A DNA stretch of 64,000 nucleotides from Rubrobacter sp. (lineage in GTDB: Bacteria > Actinomycetota > Rubrobacteria > Rubrobacterales > Rubrobacteraceae), in the NCBI GenBank assembly GCA_016781775.1, contig JADDPR010000266.1, positions 9,469-73,468 of the forward strand. The letters are read 5' to 3'. How positions within the stretch are numbered: position 1 is the first letter of the stretch; each line of letters starts with the position of its first letter. This document shows, piece by piece, positions 51,596 through 59,923 of the stretch. The position numbers were made by a program, and so were the translations under genes. The notes under the pieces were generated by a model that saw nothing but the letters and a program-made list of their open reading frames with translations, did not search any database and had not been told where the DNA came from.

Positions 51596-52342
51596 CTATA
51601 GGAGTTGGAAGACGACGACGGTGAGAAGGGTCCCGAGGACCGCGCCGATCGCGACCTGGTAGACGGAGTGGAAGCCCGCCTCGACCCGGCTCTGGCAGAC
51701 GAGGAGGGCCATGAGCAGGGTGATCGCCGAGATCAAACCGGCGTACCGCGCCCCCCCATCGACGGCGACGAAGCTCGCCGCTACCCACGCGGCGAACGAG
51801 ACGGCCGCGTGCGCGGATGGCATCCCGCCCAGAAAGGCGTTCGGGGACCGGGTGAGCGCCTTGCCGAGCACGACGGCGATGGAGACCAGAACGAGCGCCA
51901 CAAGCGTGAGGTGCCCCGGCCAGCGCCGGACCCGGTCCAGGGTCTCAAGGGAGAACGGGCCGAGGTCGTCGCCGAGGATCAGGTACCCCACGAGCACCGC
52001 CGCGACGCTCGCCACGAGCACGGCCCCCGCCGAGACGTCCTTGGCAAGCTTCGCCAGGGGATGGTACTCCTGGGTGACGAGGTCCACGGCGAACTCCATC
52101 GCCGTGTTGAACATCTCGGCCACGAAGACGACGAGGATAACGAGGACGAGCATCGCGAGCTCCAGCTTGCTCGCCCCGACGAGCAGGCTCAGGACGAGCA
52201 CCGCCGCCGCAGCGACGGCGTGAAAGCGCATGTTCCGCTGCGTCCGGACCGAGTAAACGAGCCCCCGGTAAGCGTGGTTGAAGGACCGGGCTACCCCCTG
52301 CTGGCCCTTTATGGACCTCGCGACCTTCTTATCCCCCGCCAC
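51596..52342 (-). CDS. Fused undecaprenol kinase (DgkA type) and PAP2 phosphatase
   Basis: Two membrane enzymes in one chain of 248 residues. Residues 15-120 match the Gram-positive DgkA/undecaprenol kinase family, with the signature VFVAEMFNTAMEFAVDLVTQEYHPLAKLAKDVSAGAVLVAS. Residues 140-245 match a PAP2 phosphatase, with KALTRSPNAFLGGMPSAHAAVSFAAW (PSxH) and CQSRVEAGFHSVYQVAIG (SR-x5-H). Together they could regenerate undecaprenyl phosphate, by phosphorylating the alcohol and by dephosphorylating the pyrophosphate. GTG start, overlapping ybeY by 14 nt. Confidence 0.9.
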   Translation of the reverse strand: MAGDKKVARSIKGQQGVARSFNHAYRGLVYSVRTQRNMRFHAVAAAAVLVLSLLVGASKLELAMLVLVILVVFVAEMFNTAMEFAVDLVTQEYHPLAKLAKDVSAGAVLVASVAAVLVGYLILGDDLGPFSLETLDRVRRWPGHLTLVALVLVSIAVVLGKALTRSPNAFLGGMPSAHAAVSFAAWVAASFVAVDGGARYAGLISAITLLMALLVCQSRVEAGFHSVYQVAIGAVLGTLLTVVVFQLL

Positions 52343-52748
52343 CTACGTCCCTCAGCACGGCGCCCTGCACGGCCGCCATCTCGCTCGCCTCGAAGTCCTC
52401 CCCGTGGTCCATCCCCGAGAGGTGCAACGCCCCGTGGACCACCAGTTCCTCGATCCCCATCTCCGAGCTCGACACGCTCGGGCAGATCACGATCTCCCCG
52501 ACCATCTCCCCGTACGGCCCGTCGATCTCGAAGCTCAAGACGTCGGTCGGCGCGTCTTTGTCCCTATACTTGAGGTTGAGTCCCCGAATGGTCTCCTCGT
52601 CCACGAGGGCTACCGAAACCTCGCCCATACGTTCGGGGTCGTAGCCGCGGGCGGCGAACGCGGCGGCGGCGAGCTCCGTAGCGCGCTCGGCGGAGAGCTC
52701 GCCGAAACCCAAATCATCCAGGACGGCGACGGAGAAAGGCATAAGCAC
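52329..52748 (-). CDS. ybeY: Endoribonuclease YbeY
   Basis: Zinc RNase for 16S rRNA 3' maturation. The 139-residue protein has the family metal motif VVHGALHLSGMDHGEDFEASEMAAVQ (three His; Met-Asp-His in place of Tyr-Asp-His). Before it come DKDAPTDVLSFEID and GEIVICPSV. A GTG (52748) and an ATG two codons on (52742) are both possible starts. It lies right after pgpH, as in most genomes. Confidence 0.94.
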   Translation of the reverse strand: MLMPFSVAVLDDLGFGELSAERATELAAAAFAARGYDPERMGEVSVALVDEETIRGLNLKYRDKDAPTDVLSFEIDGPYGEMVGEIVICPSVSSSEMGIEELVVHGALHLSGMDHGEDFEASEMAAVQGAVLRDVGGGG

Positions 52749-52749
52749 C

Positions 52750-55113
52750 CTACCCGGTCGAGCCCCTCGCGGGGGCGGGCTTCTGAGCGGGGGGCTGGGG
52801 GTACTCGATGCGCGGCCCGATAAAGCCTATAAGGGCTTCACGGATCGCCTCGCCCGTCTCGTGGATCTCGTGCATCGTGAGCTGGCACTCGTCGAACTGG
52901 CCGTCCTCGAGCTTGCCGCGGATGGTCCCATTGACGATGTCCTCGATGCGCTTGGGGGTCGGCTTGTCGAGGGACTTGACGGTCGCCTCGACGGAGTCGG
53001 CGAGCATCAAGATTCCCGCCTCCTTGCTTTTTGGCTTCGGTCCTCCGTAGCGAAAGTCCGCCTCGCGGACGTCGACGCCGGCGAGGTCGCCGCCAAGGGA
53101 GTCTTCCAGGGCCTTGCGGTAGAAGTACTCGATCCGGGTCGTGCCGTGGTGCTCGGCGATCATGTCGAGCACCTCCTGCGGGAGATTCCACTCGCGCCCG
53201 AGCCTGAGCCCGTCCTTCACGTGGCGCTTGATAATGCGTGCCGATAGCGCGGGCGTGAGGCTCTTGTGCGGGTTGGCCCGCCCGATCTGGTTCTCGATAA
53301 AGTAGTACGGATGCTCGAGCTTGCCGACGTCGTGGTAGTACGCCCCGACGCGCGCGAGCAGCGGGTCCGCCCCAATCCGCTCGGCGGCGTTCGCAGCGAG
53401 GCTGCCGACCTGAATGGAGTGCGTGAAGGTACCCGGCGCCCCGCTAAGCAGCTTGTTCAGGAGCGGGTTGCCGGTGTCTGCGAGCTCGAGCATCTTCTGC
53501 GGTGTGAGGATGTTAAAGGCGTTCTCGAGGAGCGGCAGCAGGACCATCGCGAGCATCAGCGAGAGCAGGCCGTTTACGAGCCCTATGCCGCCCTGGCCCA
53601 GAGCGCCCCTCAGGCCGTCTCCACCGATCAGGGCGAACGCGAACGTCACGACCCCCGTGACGACCGCGATGAGAAGCCCGGCCCACAAGAACTCGGTCCT
53701 CGGGCCGACGCGCAAGACCGTGTAGATCGCGAACCCCGAGGTCAGGATCAGCACCGACGTGAGAAAGAAGTCGTTGCCGGCGATGATGCCGATGTTGACG
53801 CTCTCGATGACCACCATGAGGAACATCAGGCGCGGCCCGAGCAGGATCGTCCCCAGGATCGAGAGGCCCGCGAGCGGTATGAGGTAAGAGGGGAGCGAGA
53901 GCACGACGAAGACGCGCGCCAGCGCCGTGAACAGGATCAGGAGCAACGCCGCGAGCAGGATCCTTATGGCGGCCTTACCCTTGAGGATCCTCTTCCCGAA
54001 GCGCTCCAGGAAGTACCAGGCGATCCACATCTCCGTCGCCACGACTATCCCGACGCCGAGCAGCACGGACCAGGGGTTGGCCCCGCCCGTGAGACCGAGG
54101 GCCTCCAGCCGGGCGACGTCCCCCCGGTCCAACACCTCCCCCCTGGCGACGACGCGCTCGTTCTGCGCGATGCGCCCCGACACGTCCTCGACGGAGGCGG
54201 CCGCCTCGTCCCGCGCCGCCTCCGTCGCCGCCCGATCCACGACGTAGTTCGGCGCCAAAAAGCCCCTGCTCGAGACGTCCACCACGACCGCGAGCTCGCC
54301 CGAGGCATCCCTCCTGGCCGCCTCGGAGAGCCTCTCACGTCCCTCGGAGAGCGTCACGACGAACGCAGGGAGCCCCTCGACGCCCTCGTCGGCGACGGCC
54401 GTGGATCCGTACAACTCCCGCAGGTTCTCGACCGCGTAGCGCTCGGCCTCGTCCACCCGTTCGTCCTCGAGAAAGACGAGCGAGCGGGCCACGTCACCGG
54501 GGATGGGGAAGGGTGCGGTCCCCTCCACCCGTGAGACCTTCTCCTCCGGCTCGGCCCCGGAGGCACGTATCCCGCGCACCTCTTCGAAGAAGCCCTCCAC
54601 CGCCTCGACCTGCCGCGCCGGGATCTCCTCGTCCTGCCGATAAGCCTCCCTCGCGCCGTCACGCGCCTCCTGGCGCGCGGCCCCCGTGGCGACGGGGTCC
54701 ACGTAGGAGACGCTACGCTGGGCATAGACGTCGTCCTCGGCGACGCTACCGACCTCGAAGTCCGTCCCGCCGAGCCCACCCGTGTAGTAGGCGGGACGGA
54801 AATCCACGCTTATAAGGACGGTGAGCGAGAGCCAGGTGAAGAAGAGCAAGAACATGTAGAACCGCATGTGCGGGAGCCCTTCGACCCATCCCCGGAACTT
54901 CTCCATCCGTGTGGGCAGCCGATGGAACTTCTCCGGCCGTTTGCCGGGGACCGAAGGTTGCTCCGGCGGCGCCTCGACCGGGGACGCGGGTTCGGAGCCG
55001 CTCCCCGGCCCACCACCGTTCCTGGAAGCGGCCCCGTTGGGGAAGTCCCGGGGTTCGCTGGCCTGGCCCTCGCGGGCCTCGTTGTTCGGGGGTTCGTTCA
55101 CGCCACCCGCCAT
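52750..55113 (-). CDS. pgpH: 7TM-HD family cyclic di-AMP phosphodiesterase (PgpH type)
   Basis: Membrane phosphodiesterase. The 787-residue product has a Pro/Glu-rich cytoplasmic start, one membrane helix (about 80-105), a large extracellular 7TMR-HDED domain and about seven further membrane helices. The C-terminal HD domain contains TFTHSIQVGSLAANAAERIG, GAYYHDVGKLEHPYYFIENQ (HD) and MIAEHHGTTRIEYFYRKA. It lies between phoH and ybeY, the conserved order. Substrate inferred from family members that hydrolyse c-di-AMP. Confidence 0.92.
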   Translation of the reverse strand: MAGGVNEPPNNEAREGQASEPRDFPNGAASRNGGGPGSGSEPASPVEAPPEQPSVPGKRPEKFHRLPTRMEKFRGWVEGLPHMRFYMFLLFFTWLSLTVLISVDFRPAYYTGGLGGTDFEVGSVAEDDVYAQRSVSYVDPVATGAARQEARDGAREAYRQDEEIPARQVEAVEGFFEEVRGIRASGAEPEEKVSRVEGTAPFPIPGDVARSLVFLEDERVDEAERYAVENLRELYGSTAVADEGVEGLPAFVVTLSEGRERLSEAARRDASGELAVVVDVSSRGFLAPNYVVDRAATEAARDEAAASVEDVSGRIAQNERVVARGEVLDRGDVARLEALGLTGGANPWSVLLGVGIVVATEMWIAWYFLERFGKRILKGKAAIRILLAALLLILFTALARVFVVLSLPSYLIPLAGLSILGTILLGPRLMFLMVVIESVNIGIIAGNDFFLTSVLILTSGFAIYTVLRVGPRTEFLWAGLLIAVVTGVVTFAFALIGGDGLRGALGQGGIGLVNGLLSLMLAMVLLPLLENAFNILTPQKMLELADTGNPLLNKLLSGAPGTFTHSIQVGSLAANAAERIGADPLLARVGAYYHDVGKLEHPYYFIENQIGRANPHKSLTPALSARIIKRHVKDGLRLGREWNLPQEVLDMIAEHHGTTRIEYFYRKALEDSLGGDLAGVDVREADFRYGGPKPKSKEAGILMLADSVEATVKSLDKPTPKRIEDIVNGTIRGKLEDGQFDECQLTMHEIHETGEAIREALIGFIGPRIEYPQPPAQKPAPARGSTG

Positions 55114-55131
55114 TATGCCCGTTCCCGGCCC

Positions 55132-56064
55132 CTAGGATGCCCCGGGCTGGTCGACGGCTTTCTCGTATGCGTCCACGATGCGCATGACGAGGTCGCTCCG
55201 GACGATGTCGTCGCGCTTGAGACGCACAAAGGCGACCCCTTCGACCCCGCCGAGCGCCTGCTGCGCGTCGTCGAGGCCGCTCGTCTTCCCGCGGGGCAGG
55301 TCGACCTGCGTCGCGTCGCCCGTGATCACCATCTTCGAGCCGAACCCCAACCGCGTCAGAAACATCTTCATCTGCTGCGGGGTCGTGTTCTGGGCCTCGT
55401 CCAGGATCACGAAAGCGTCGTTCAGCGTCCGCCCGCGCATAAACGCGAGGGGCGCCACCTCGATCGTGCCGCGCTCGAGGTGTCCGCCGAACTTGGCCGG
55501 GTCGATCATCTCGTACAGCGCGTCGTACAGTGGCCTGAAGTAAGGGTCCACCTTCGCCATCATGTCGCCCGGCAGAAATCCCAACGACTCCCCCGCCTCG
55601 ACCGCGGGCCTGGTGAGGATGATCCTGTTGACCTCGCCCCTGTTGAGCGCGTCGACCGCGAGCGCCACCGCAAGGTAGGTCTTCCCCGTTCCTGCCGGTC
55701 CCACCCCGAAGACGACCTGGTGCTTGCGGATCGCATCGGTATACGCCTTCTGATTGCGGGTCTTTGGCGCCACACGGCGGCCCCGATGCGTGAGGATGAT
55801 GTCCCCGAGGACCTCTTTGCCATCGCCGGACGAGCCCATCTTGAAGAGCCGCTCGGCGGTCTCCGGCGTAGGATGATTCCCCCTCTCGGCGAGGTCCACT
55901 AAGCCGTCGAAGACCACCTCGGCCCGCTCCACGGCGTCCTCGGCCCCGCGCAGGACGATCTCGTTCCCGCGGACGATCACCTCGCACTCCACGAGCTCTT
56001 CGACCCTTCTCAGAACCGAGTCCCGGTCCCCGAAGACCTCGTACTGCCTCCCCGGCGGAACCAC
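55132..56064 (-). CDS. phoH: PhoH-like ATPase
   Basis: P-loop NTPase of unclear cellular role. It has the N-terminal PhoH domain and VFGVGPAGTGKTYLAVALAVDAL (Walker A), RIILTRPAVEAGESLGFLPGDM, DAFVILDEAQNTTPQQMKMFLTRLGFGSKMVITGDATQVDLPRG (Walker B and sensor). The GTG at 56064 gives 310 residues but only a weak ribosome site. A perfect AAGGAGG lies further up and is followed after 4 nt by ACG at 56103 in the same frame (MTDTKSGNQVEAKLVVPPG would result). The start is therefore open. Confidence 0.93.
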   Translation of the reverse strand: MVPPGRQYEVFGDRDSVLRRVEELVECEVIVRGNEIVLRGAEDAVERAEVVFDGLVDLAERGNHPTPETAERLFKMGSSGDGKEVLGDIILTHRGRRVAPKTRNQKAYTDAIRKHQVVFGVGPAGTGKTYLAVALAVDALNRGEVNRIILTRPAVEAGESLGFLPGDMMAKVDPYFRPLYDALYEMIDPAKFGGHLERGTIEVAPLAFMRGRTLNDAFVILDEAQNTTPQQMKMFLTRLGFGSKMVITGDATQVDLPRGKTSGLDDAQQALGGVEGVAFVRLKRDDIVRSDLVMRIVDAYEKAVDQPGAS

Positions 56065-56137
56065 CAGCTTGGCCTCGACCTGATTTCCAGACTTGGTGTC
56101 CGTACTTCCTCCTTAAACTTCTACCATAACGTTGTAC

Positions 56138-56584
56138 TTAACCCTGCAGCCGGCTTCGCACGACCCCGGAGAGCTTCCGGCCGTCGGCCCTACCCGCGGC
56201 CACGGCGTTCGCCCGGCCCATCACCGCGCCCATCTCCCTCATGCTCGTGGCGCCCGTCTCGGCTATCGCCTGATCCACGAGGGCTTCGAGCTCCTCGTCC
56301 GAGAGCGGGGTGGGAAGATACACGCGGACCATCTCGGCTTCTCGCGTCTCGGCCTCGGCCTGCTCCTCCCTCCCGGCCTTGCGGTACGCCTCGGCCGACT
56401 CCTCCCGCTGCTTCACCTGGCGCCGAAGAACCGCCATCTCCTCGTCGTCGTTCAGGGGTTGGCCCTTCTCGATCTCGGCGTTTTTGAGGGCGGCGGAGAT
56501 CATGCGAAGGGCGGTGACGCGCCCCTTGTCGCGGTCTCTCATCGCCTCTTTTGTATCACGTGCAACGTCATCGCGTATGGCCAT
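56138..56584 (-). CDS. GatB/YqeY domain protein
   Basis: Free-standing 148-residue YqeY protein, related to the C-terminal tRNA-binding domain of GatB; function not firmly known. Typical sequence: RDTKEAMRDRDKGRVTALRMISAALKNAEIEKG, VLRRQVKQREESAEAYRKAGREEQAEAETREAEMVRVYLPTPLSDEELEALVDQAI, SMREMGAVMGRANAVAAGRADGRKLSGVV. It shares its first base region with the hinT stop, so it is coupled to hinT. Confidence 0.93.
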   Translation of the reverse strand: MAIRDDVARDTKEAMRDRDKGRVTALRMISAALKNAEIEKGQPLNDDEEMAVLRRQVKQREESAEAYRKAGREEQAEAETREAEMVRVYLPTPLSDEELEALVDQAIAETGATSMREMGAVMGRANAVAAGRADGRKLSGVVRSRLQG

Positions 56585-56928
56585 TACGGCATCCTCACCC
56601 TCTCGCCGCCCATGACGTGGGCGTGGAGGTGGAAGACCTCCTGGCCGGCGTCCGGGCCGTTGTTGATCCTGAAAGCGTACCCCGATTCGGCGATGCCCTC
56701 ACCCTCGGCGACCCCCTGGGCGACCTCGAAGATGCGCTTCGCCACGCCGTCGGGGACGTTCCCGACCTCGGCGAGCGACGAGATGTGCTCCTTCGGGATG
56801 ACGAGCACGTGAACCGGCGCTCTACCGTTTATGTCGCGGAAGGCGAGCACCCCGTCCTCGTCGCGCAAGATCTCGGCCTCGATCTCGCCCTTCACGATCT
56901 TGCAGAACACGCAACCTTCGTCGCTCAT
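56584..56928 (-). CDS. hinT: HIT family purine nucleoside phosphoramidase
   Basis: Hydrolyses nucleoside phosphoramidates. The 114-residue protein has the N-terminal CVFCKIVKGEI, LAFRDINGRAPVHVLVIPKEHI and the catalytic histidine triad FHLHAHVMGG. The ATG at 56928 overlaps the rsmE stop (ATGA) and has GAGGAG upstream; the longer open frame above it lies over rsmE and is not coding. Confidence 0.96.
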   Translation of the reverse strand: MSDEGCVFCKIVKGEIEAEILRDEDGVLAFRDINGRAPVHVLVIPKEHISSLAEVGNVPDGVAKRIFEVAQGVAEGEGIAESGYAFRINNGPDAGQEVFHLHAHVMGGERVRMP

Positions 56929-57671
56929 GGTCTCCTCTCGCTTTTCCCTGCTATACCTTCTCCGATCCCACCCGGCACCGCGGCGCACGCCCGGGCGACC
57001 GCCACCATCCCCGCGGTCTCGCTGCGCAACCTGAACGGCCCGAGCGACGCGAGCTTCGCACCCTCCCCGACAGCGAGAGCTAACTCCCCCTCGCTGAAGC
57101 CCCCCTCGGGACCGACGAAGAGTCCCACCGCAGAGTTCGGAACCGCGTCCTCGATCGGCGGCAGTTCGGGCCCGTTGTGCAGGAGCACCCCGGACTCGCC
57201 AGCCTCTCCCATAGCCTCGGCGAAAGGCACCGCCTCGCGAACCTCCGGGATGCGAAGCCTCTGCGACTGGCGGGCCGCCGCCAAAGCCACCCGGCGCCAC
57301 CTCTCGACCTTGCCGTCGCCGCGGTCGAGCCGCACCACGCCATGCTCCGTTACGATCGGCACGATGGCGCCCACCCCGAGCTCCGTCGCCTTCTCCACCA
57401 CGAGGTCCATGTGTCGCCCCTTGGGCACGGCCTGGTAGAGGGTTACGCGCCCCTCGTCGGCGGGGGCCGGGCGCTCCCCGGTCACGGACGCCTCCCGCCC
57501 TTCGGTGAGCTCGGCGACGAAGAGCCGCCCCGAGCCATCGACGACCTCGATAGCCTCGCCGGCCCGCGCCCGGAGGACCTTGAAGAGGTGGTGACCCTCC
57601 TCGTCGGGCAGACGAAGGACGTCGCCTACGGAGAGGCTAACGTCGGAGAAGACGCGCGTGCGTACGGACAC
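56925..57671 (-). CDS. rsmE: 16S rRNA m3U1498 methyltransferase
   Basis: SPOUT-class methyltransferase. The 248-residue protein has a PUA-like N-terminal domain (EEGHHLFKVLRARAGEAIEVVDGSGRLF). The knotted domain contains YQAVPKGRHMDLVVEKATELGVGAIVPIVTEHGVV, LAAARQSQRLRIPEV, VGLFVGPEGGFSEGELALA and LGPFRLRSETAGMVAVA. It follows dnaJ, as is common. Confidence 0.95.
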   Translation of the reverse strand: MSVRTRVFSDVSLSVGDVLRLPDEEGHHLFKVLRARAGEAIEVVDGSGRLFVAELTEGREASVTGERPAPADEGRVTLYQAVPKGRHMDLVVEKATELGVGAIVPIVTEHGVVRLDRGDGKVERWRRVALAAARQSQRLRIPEVREAVPFAEAMGEAGESGVLLHNGPELPPIEDAVPNSAVGLFVGPEGGFSEGELALAVGEGAKLASLGPFRLRSETAGMVAVARACAAVPGGIGEGIAGKSERRP

Positions 57672-57687
57672 GAGAGACCCGCCGAAC

Positions 57688-58815
57688 CTACCTGAAGACG
57701 GCCCTCAGGCGGTCGAAGAAGGAGTCGCCGCCGCCGTTGTAGGTCTCCTCGCCGCTGATCTCCTCGAAACGCCGCAACAGGTCGCGCTGCTCGTGGTTCA
57801 TGCGCGTCGGCACCATCACGTCCACGACGACCTTGAGGTCGCCCCGTCCCCGGCGTCTCAGGCGCGGCATCCCCTCGCCTCTGAGCGTCAGCGTCTCGCC
57901 GGGCTGAGTCCCCGGCTCCACCTTTACGCCCTTCTTGCCATCGAGCGTCGGCACCTCGGCCTCCGTGCCCAGGGAGGCCTCCACGAAGCTGACCCTCATC
58001 CTGTGTACGAGGTCGTCCCCGTCGCGCATGAGCTCCTCGTCTTCCTGCACCCTCACCCTGACGTACAGGTCCCCCGCAGGGGCGCCGCGCTCGCCCTTGT
58101 GGCCCTGGCCGGTGTGGCGAATCCGCATCCCGCTCTCGATCCCGCCGGGGATGGAGACCCGGCGCGTGACCACCTCGGAGACGCGCCCGCTGCCGTAGCA
58201 GTTCTCGCACATCTCCTCGATGATCCTGCCGCGTCCCGCGCAGGTCGGGCAGGCGCCCGTGCTGACCATCTGGCCGAGCAGGCTCTCCCGGACGGTCCTC
58301 ACCGCGCCCGCGCCCCCGCAGGTCCCGCACTGGCGCGACTTCGTCCCGCCGATCCCGTCGCAGACCTCGCAGTTTTTGACCACCTGCACGTTGACTTCGC
58401 GCTCCGCCCCGAACGCGGCCTCCCGCAAGGAGATCTCCACCTCGGCCTCGACGTCCTCTCCGCGCGCCGGGGCCCGCCCGCCGCCGAAGAACGAGCCGCC
58501 GAACCGGTCCCCGAAAAACGCATCGAAGATGTCCTGGAAGCCGCCGAACGGGTCTCCGCCCATGCCGGGCCCACCGGCACCCCCGCCGCCGCGGGGAACC
58601 TGGTGTCCGTAGGTGTCGTAGGCCCTTCGCGACTCGGGGTTCGAGAGCACCTCGTAGGCCTCCGTCAGCTCCTTGAAGCGCTCCTCCGCCCCGGCGTCGT
58701 CCGGGTTAGCGTCGGGGTGGTGCTCGCGGGCGAGCCGCCGGTAAGATTTCTTGATCTCGGTATCGGAGGCCTCGCGCGCGAGGCCCAGGATCTCGTAGTA
58801 GTCACGCTTCGCCAA
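57688..58815 (-). CDS. dnaJ: Chaperone DnaJ
   Basis: Hsp40 co-chaperone. The 375-residue protein has a J domain (YYEILGLAREASDTEIKKSYRRLAREHHPDANPD, HPD at about 33-35), a Gly/Phe-rich linker, four CxxCxGxG zinc repeats (CEVCDGIG, CGTCGGAG, CPTCAGRG, CENCYGSG) and C-terminal peptide-binding domains. TTG start with AAGGAG 8 nt upstream. It pairs with hrcA; dnaK and grpE are not in this window. Confidence 0.97.
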   Translation of the reverse strand: MAKRDYYEILGLAREASDTEIKKSYRRLAREHHPDANPDDAGAEERFKELTEAYEVLSNPESRRAYDTYGHQVPRGGGGAGGPGMGGDPFGGFQDIFDAFFGDRFGGSFFGGGRAPARGEDVEAEVEISLREAAFGAEREVNVQVVKNCEVCDGIGGTKSRQCGTCGGAGAVRTVRESLLGQMVSTGACPTCAGRGRIIEEMCENCYGSGRVSEVVTRRVSIPGGIESGMRIRHTGQGHKGERGAPAGDLYVRVRVQEDEELMRDGDDLVHRMRVSFVEASLGTEAEVPTLDGKKGVKVEPGTQPGETLTLRGEGMPRLRRRGRGDLKVVVDVMVPTRMNHEQRDLLRRFEEISGEETYNGGGDSFFDRLRAVFR

Positions 58816-58827
58816 AGAGGATGCTCC

Positions 58828-59844
58828 TTAGAACCTGGAGTCGAGGTGCTGGGTCAATGCCTCCGCCGCCGAACGGACGGTGGAGATGGCGGCGCCGTAC
58901 TCCATGCGCTTGGGCCCTATAAGGGTAACGACGCCGAAAGGCCGCTCGTGCCGGTTGTAGGCCGAGGCTACGAGGCTGGTCCCCGTGAGATTGTAGAAAC
59001 CGGACTCGGCCCCGATCGCGACGACCACCCCGCTGCTGGATACCGAGCGCCTGAGGGAATCCCCGACGAGCTTCAACAGCCAGCGCCGCCGCTCGAAGAC
59101 CTCGACCACCGCCGCGAGGCTGGCGGGGTCCAGGTCGTCGAGACGGGCGAAGAGGGCCGAAGCCCCCCGAATAAACAGGCCTCGTTCCGTCGCCCGACCG
59201 AGAACCTCGACCGCCTGCAAGACCGCGCCCACGGCGAGCGGGTTGTAGTCCGAAAGGTAGCGCCGGGCCGACGAGAGCTGATCCGTCCCCACCGAGTACC
59301 CCCCGAGGAACGTGTTGAGGGAGGAGAGAATCCCCCGCACCTCTTCGTTCGGGACGTCGTGCGGCAGCGAGATGGTCGTGCTCGAAGACAGGCCATTCTC
59401 CGTGGTGACGACGACGAGGTGCGTCCCCTCCCGCAAGGGCAGGTGGTCCACCCGCGCCACCGAGTCGCCCAGGGCGCTCGGCCCCGCCACGACCGCGAGG
59501 AGGCGCGTTACCTCGCTCATCCCCTCCGAGACCCCCTGCAGGAGCTCGTCCACGTTACCGACGCCCTCCGGCGCCTCGAAAGAGGGACCGGTCGAGCCCG
59601 TCTCCTCGACCATCAGGGCATCCACGTAGTAGCGGTAGCCCGCGTCGGTCGGCACGCGCCCGGCGGAGGTGTGCGGGTGCGTCAGGAGCCCTTCGGCCTC
59701 CAGCGCCGCAAGTTCGGACCGTATAGTGGAGGAGCTCGCGTCGACCACGTCAACGAGGGAGGCGCTGCCGACAGGCGTGCCCGTCTGGATGTACAGCTCC
59801 AGCGTCTTCGTCAGTATTTCGTGCTGTCTAGCGGAGATCGCCAT
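58828..59844 (-). CDS. hrcA: Heat-inducible repressor HrcA
   Basis: Repressor of class I heat-shock genes through CIRCE. The 338-residue protein has a winged-helix N terminus (ISARQHEILTKTLELYIQTGTPVGSASLVDVVDASSSTIRSELAALEAEGLLTHPHTSAGRVPTDAGYRYYV) and the HrcA domain ending in VVTLIGPKRMEYGAAISTVRSAAEALTQHLD. ATG 59844 is preferred: an extended -10 box ends 7 nt before it. No CIRCE repeat (TTAGCACTC-N9-GAGTGCTAA) is seen upstream. Confidence 0.96.
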   Translation of the reverse strand: MAISARQHEILTKTLELYIQTGTPVGSASLVDVVDASSSTIRSELAALEAEGLLTHPHTSAGRVPTDAGYRYYVDALMVEETGSTGPSFEAPEGVGNVDELLQGVSEGMSEVTRLLAVVAGPSALGDSVARVDHLPLREGTHLVVVTTENGLSSSTTISLPHDVPNEEVRGILSSLNTFLGGYSVGTDQLSSARRYLSDYNPLAVGAVLQAVEVLGRATERGLFIRGASALFARLDDLDPASLAAVVEVFERRRWLLKLVGDSLRRSVSSSGVVVAIGAESGFYNLTGTSLVASAYNRHERPFGVVTLIGPKRMEYGAAISTVRSAAEALTQHLDSRF

Positions 59845-59851
59845 GCCGAAA

Positions 59852-59860
59852 ATTCTACCA
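59852..59860 (-). promoter_or_regulatory. Extended -10 promoter of hrcA-dnaJ, leaderless
   Basis: TGG-TAGAAT on the minus strand, the hexamer ending 7 nt before the hrcA ATG. No -35 match. A 20-bp palindrome lies about 30 bp further upstream. Confidence 0.55.
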
Positions 59861-59889
59861 CGAGGGCTATCATTCCCCGCTCCCGAGCC

Positions 59890-59909
59890 GTGCACGTGCG
59901 CACATGCAC
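59890..59909. repeat. 20-bp near-perfect palindrome between lepA and hrcA
   Basis: GTGCACGTGC/GCACATGCAC has one mismatch between its arms. It sits 15 bp beyond the lepA stop and about 30-50 bp upstream of the hrcA -10 box. It could be a protein-binding operator or the stem of a lepA transcript end, though no T-run follows. It does not resemble CIRCE. Confidence 0.5.
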
Positions 59910-59923
59910 AGGAGGCGTAGGGG

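Noticed and set aside
59845..59923. CIRCE operator expected before hrcA
   Set aside because: Searched by eye for TTAGCACTC and GAGTGCTAA on both strands; not present. Only an unrelated palindrome is found.
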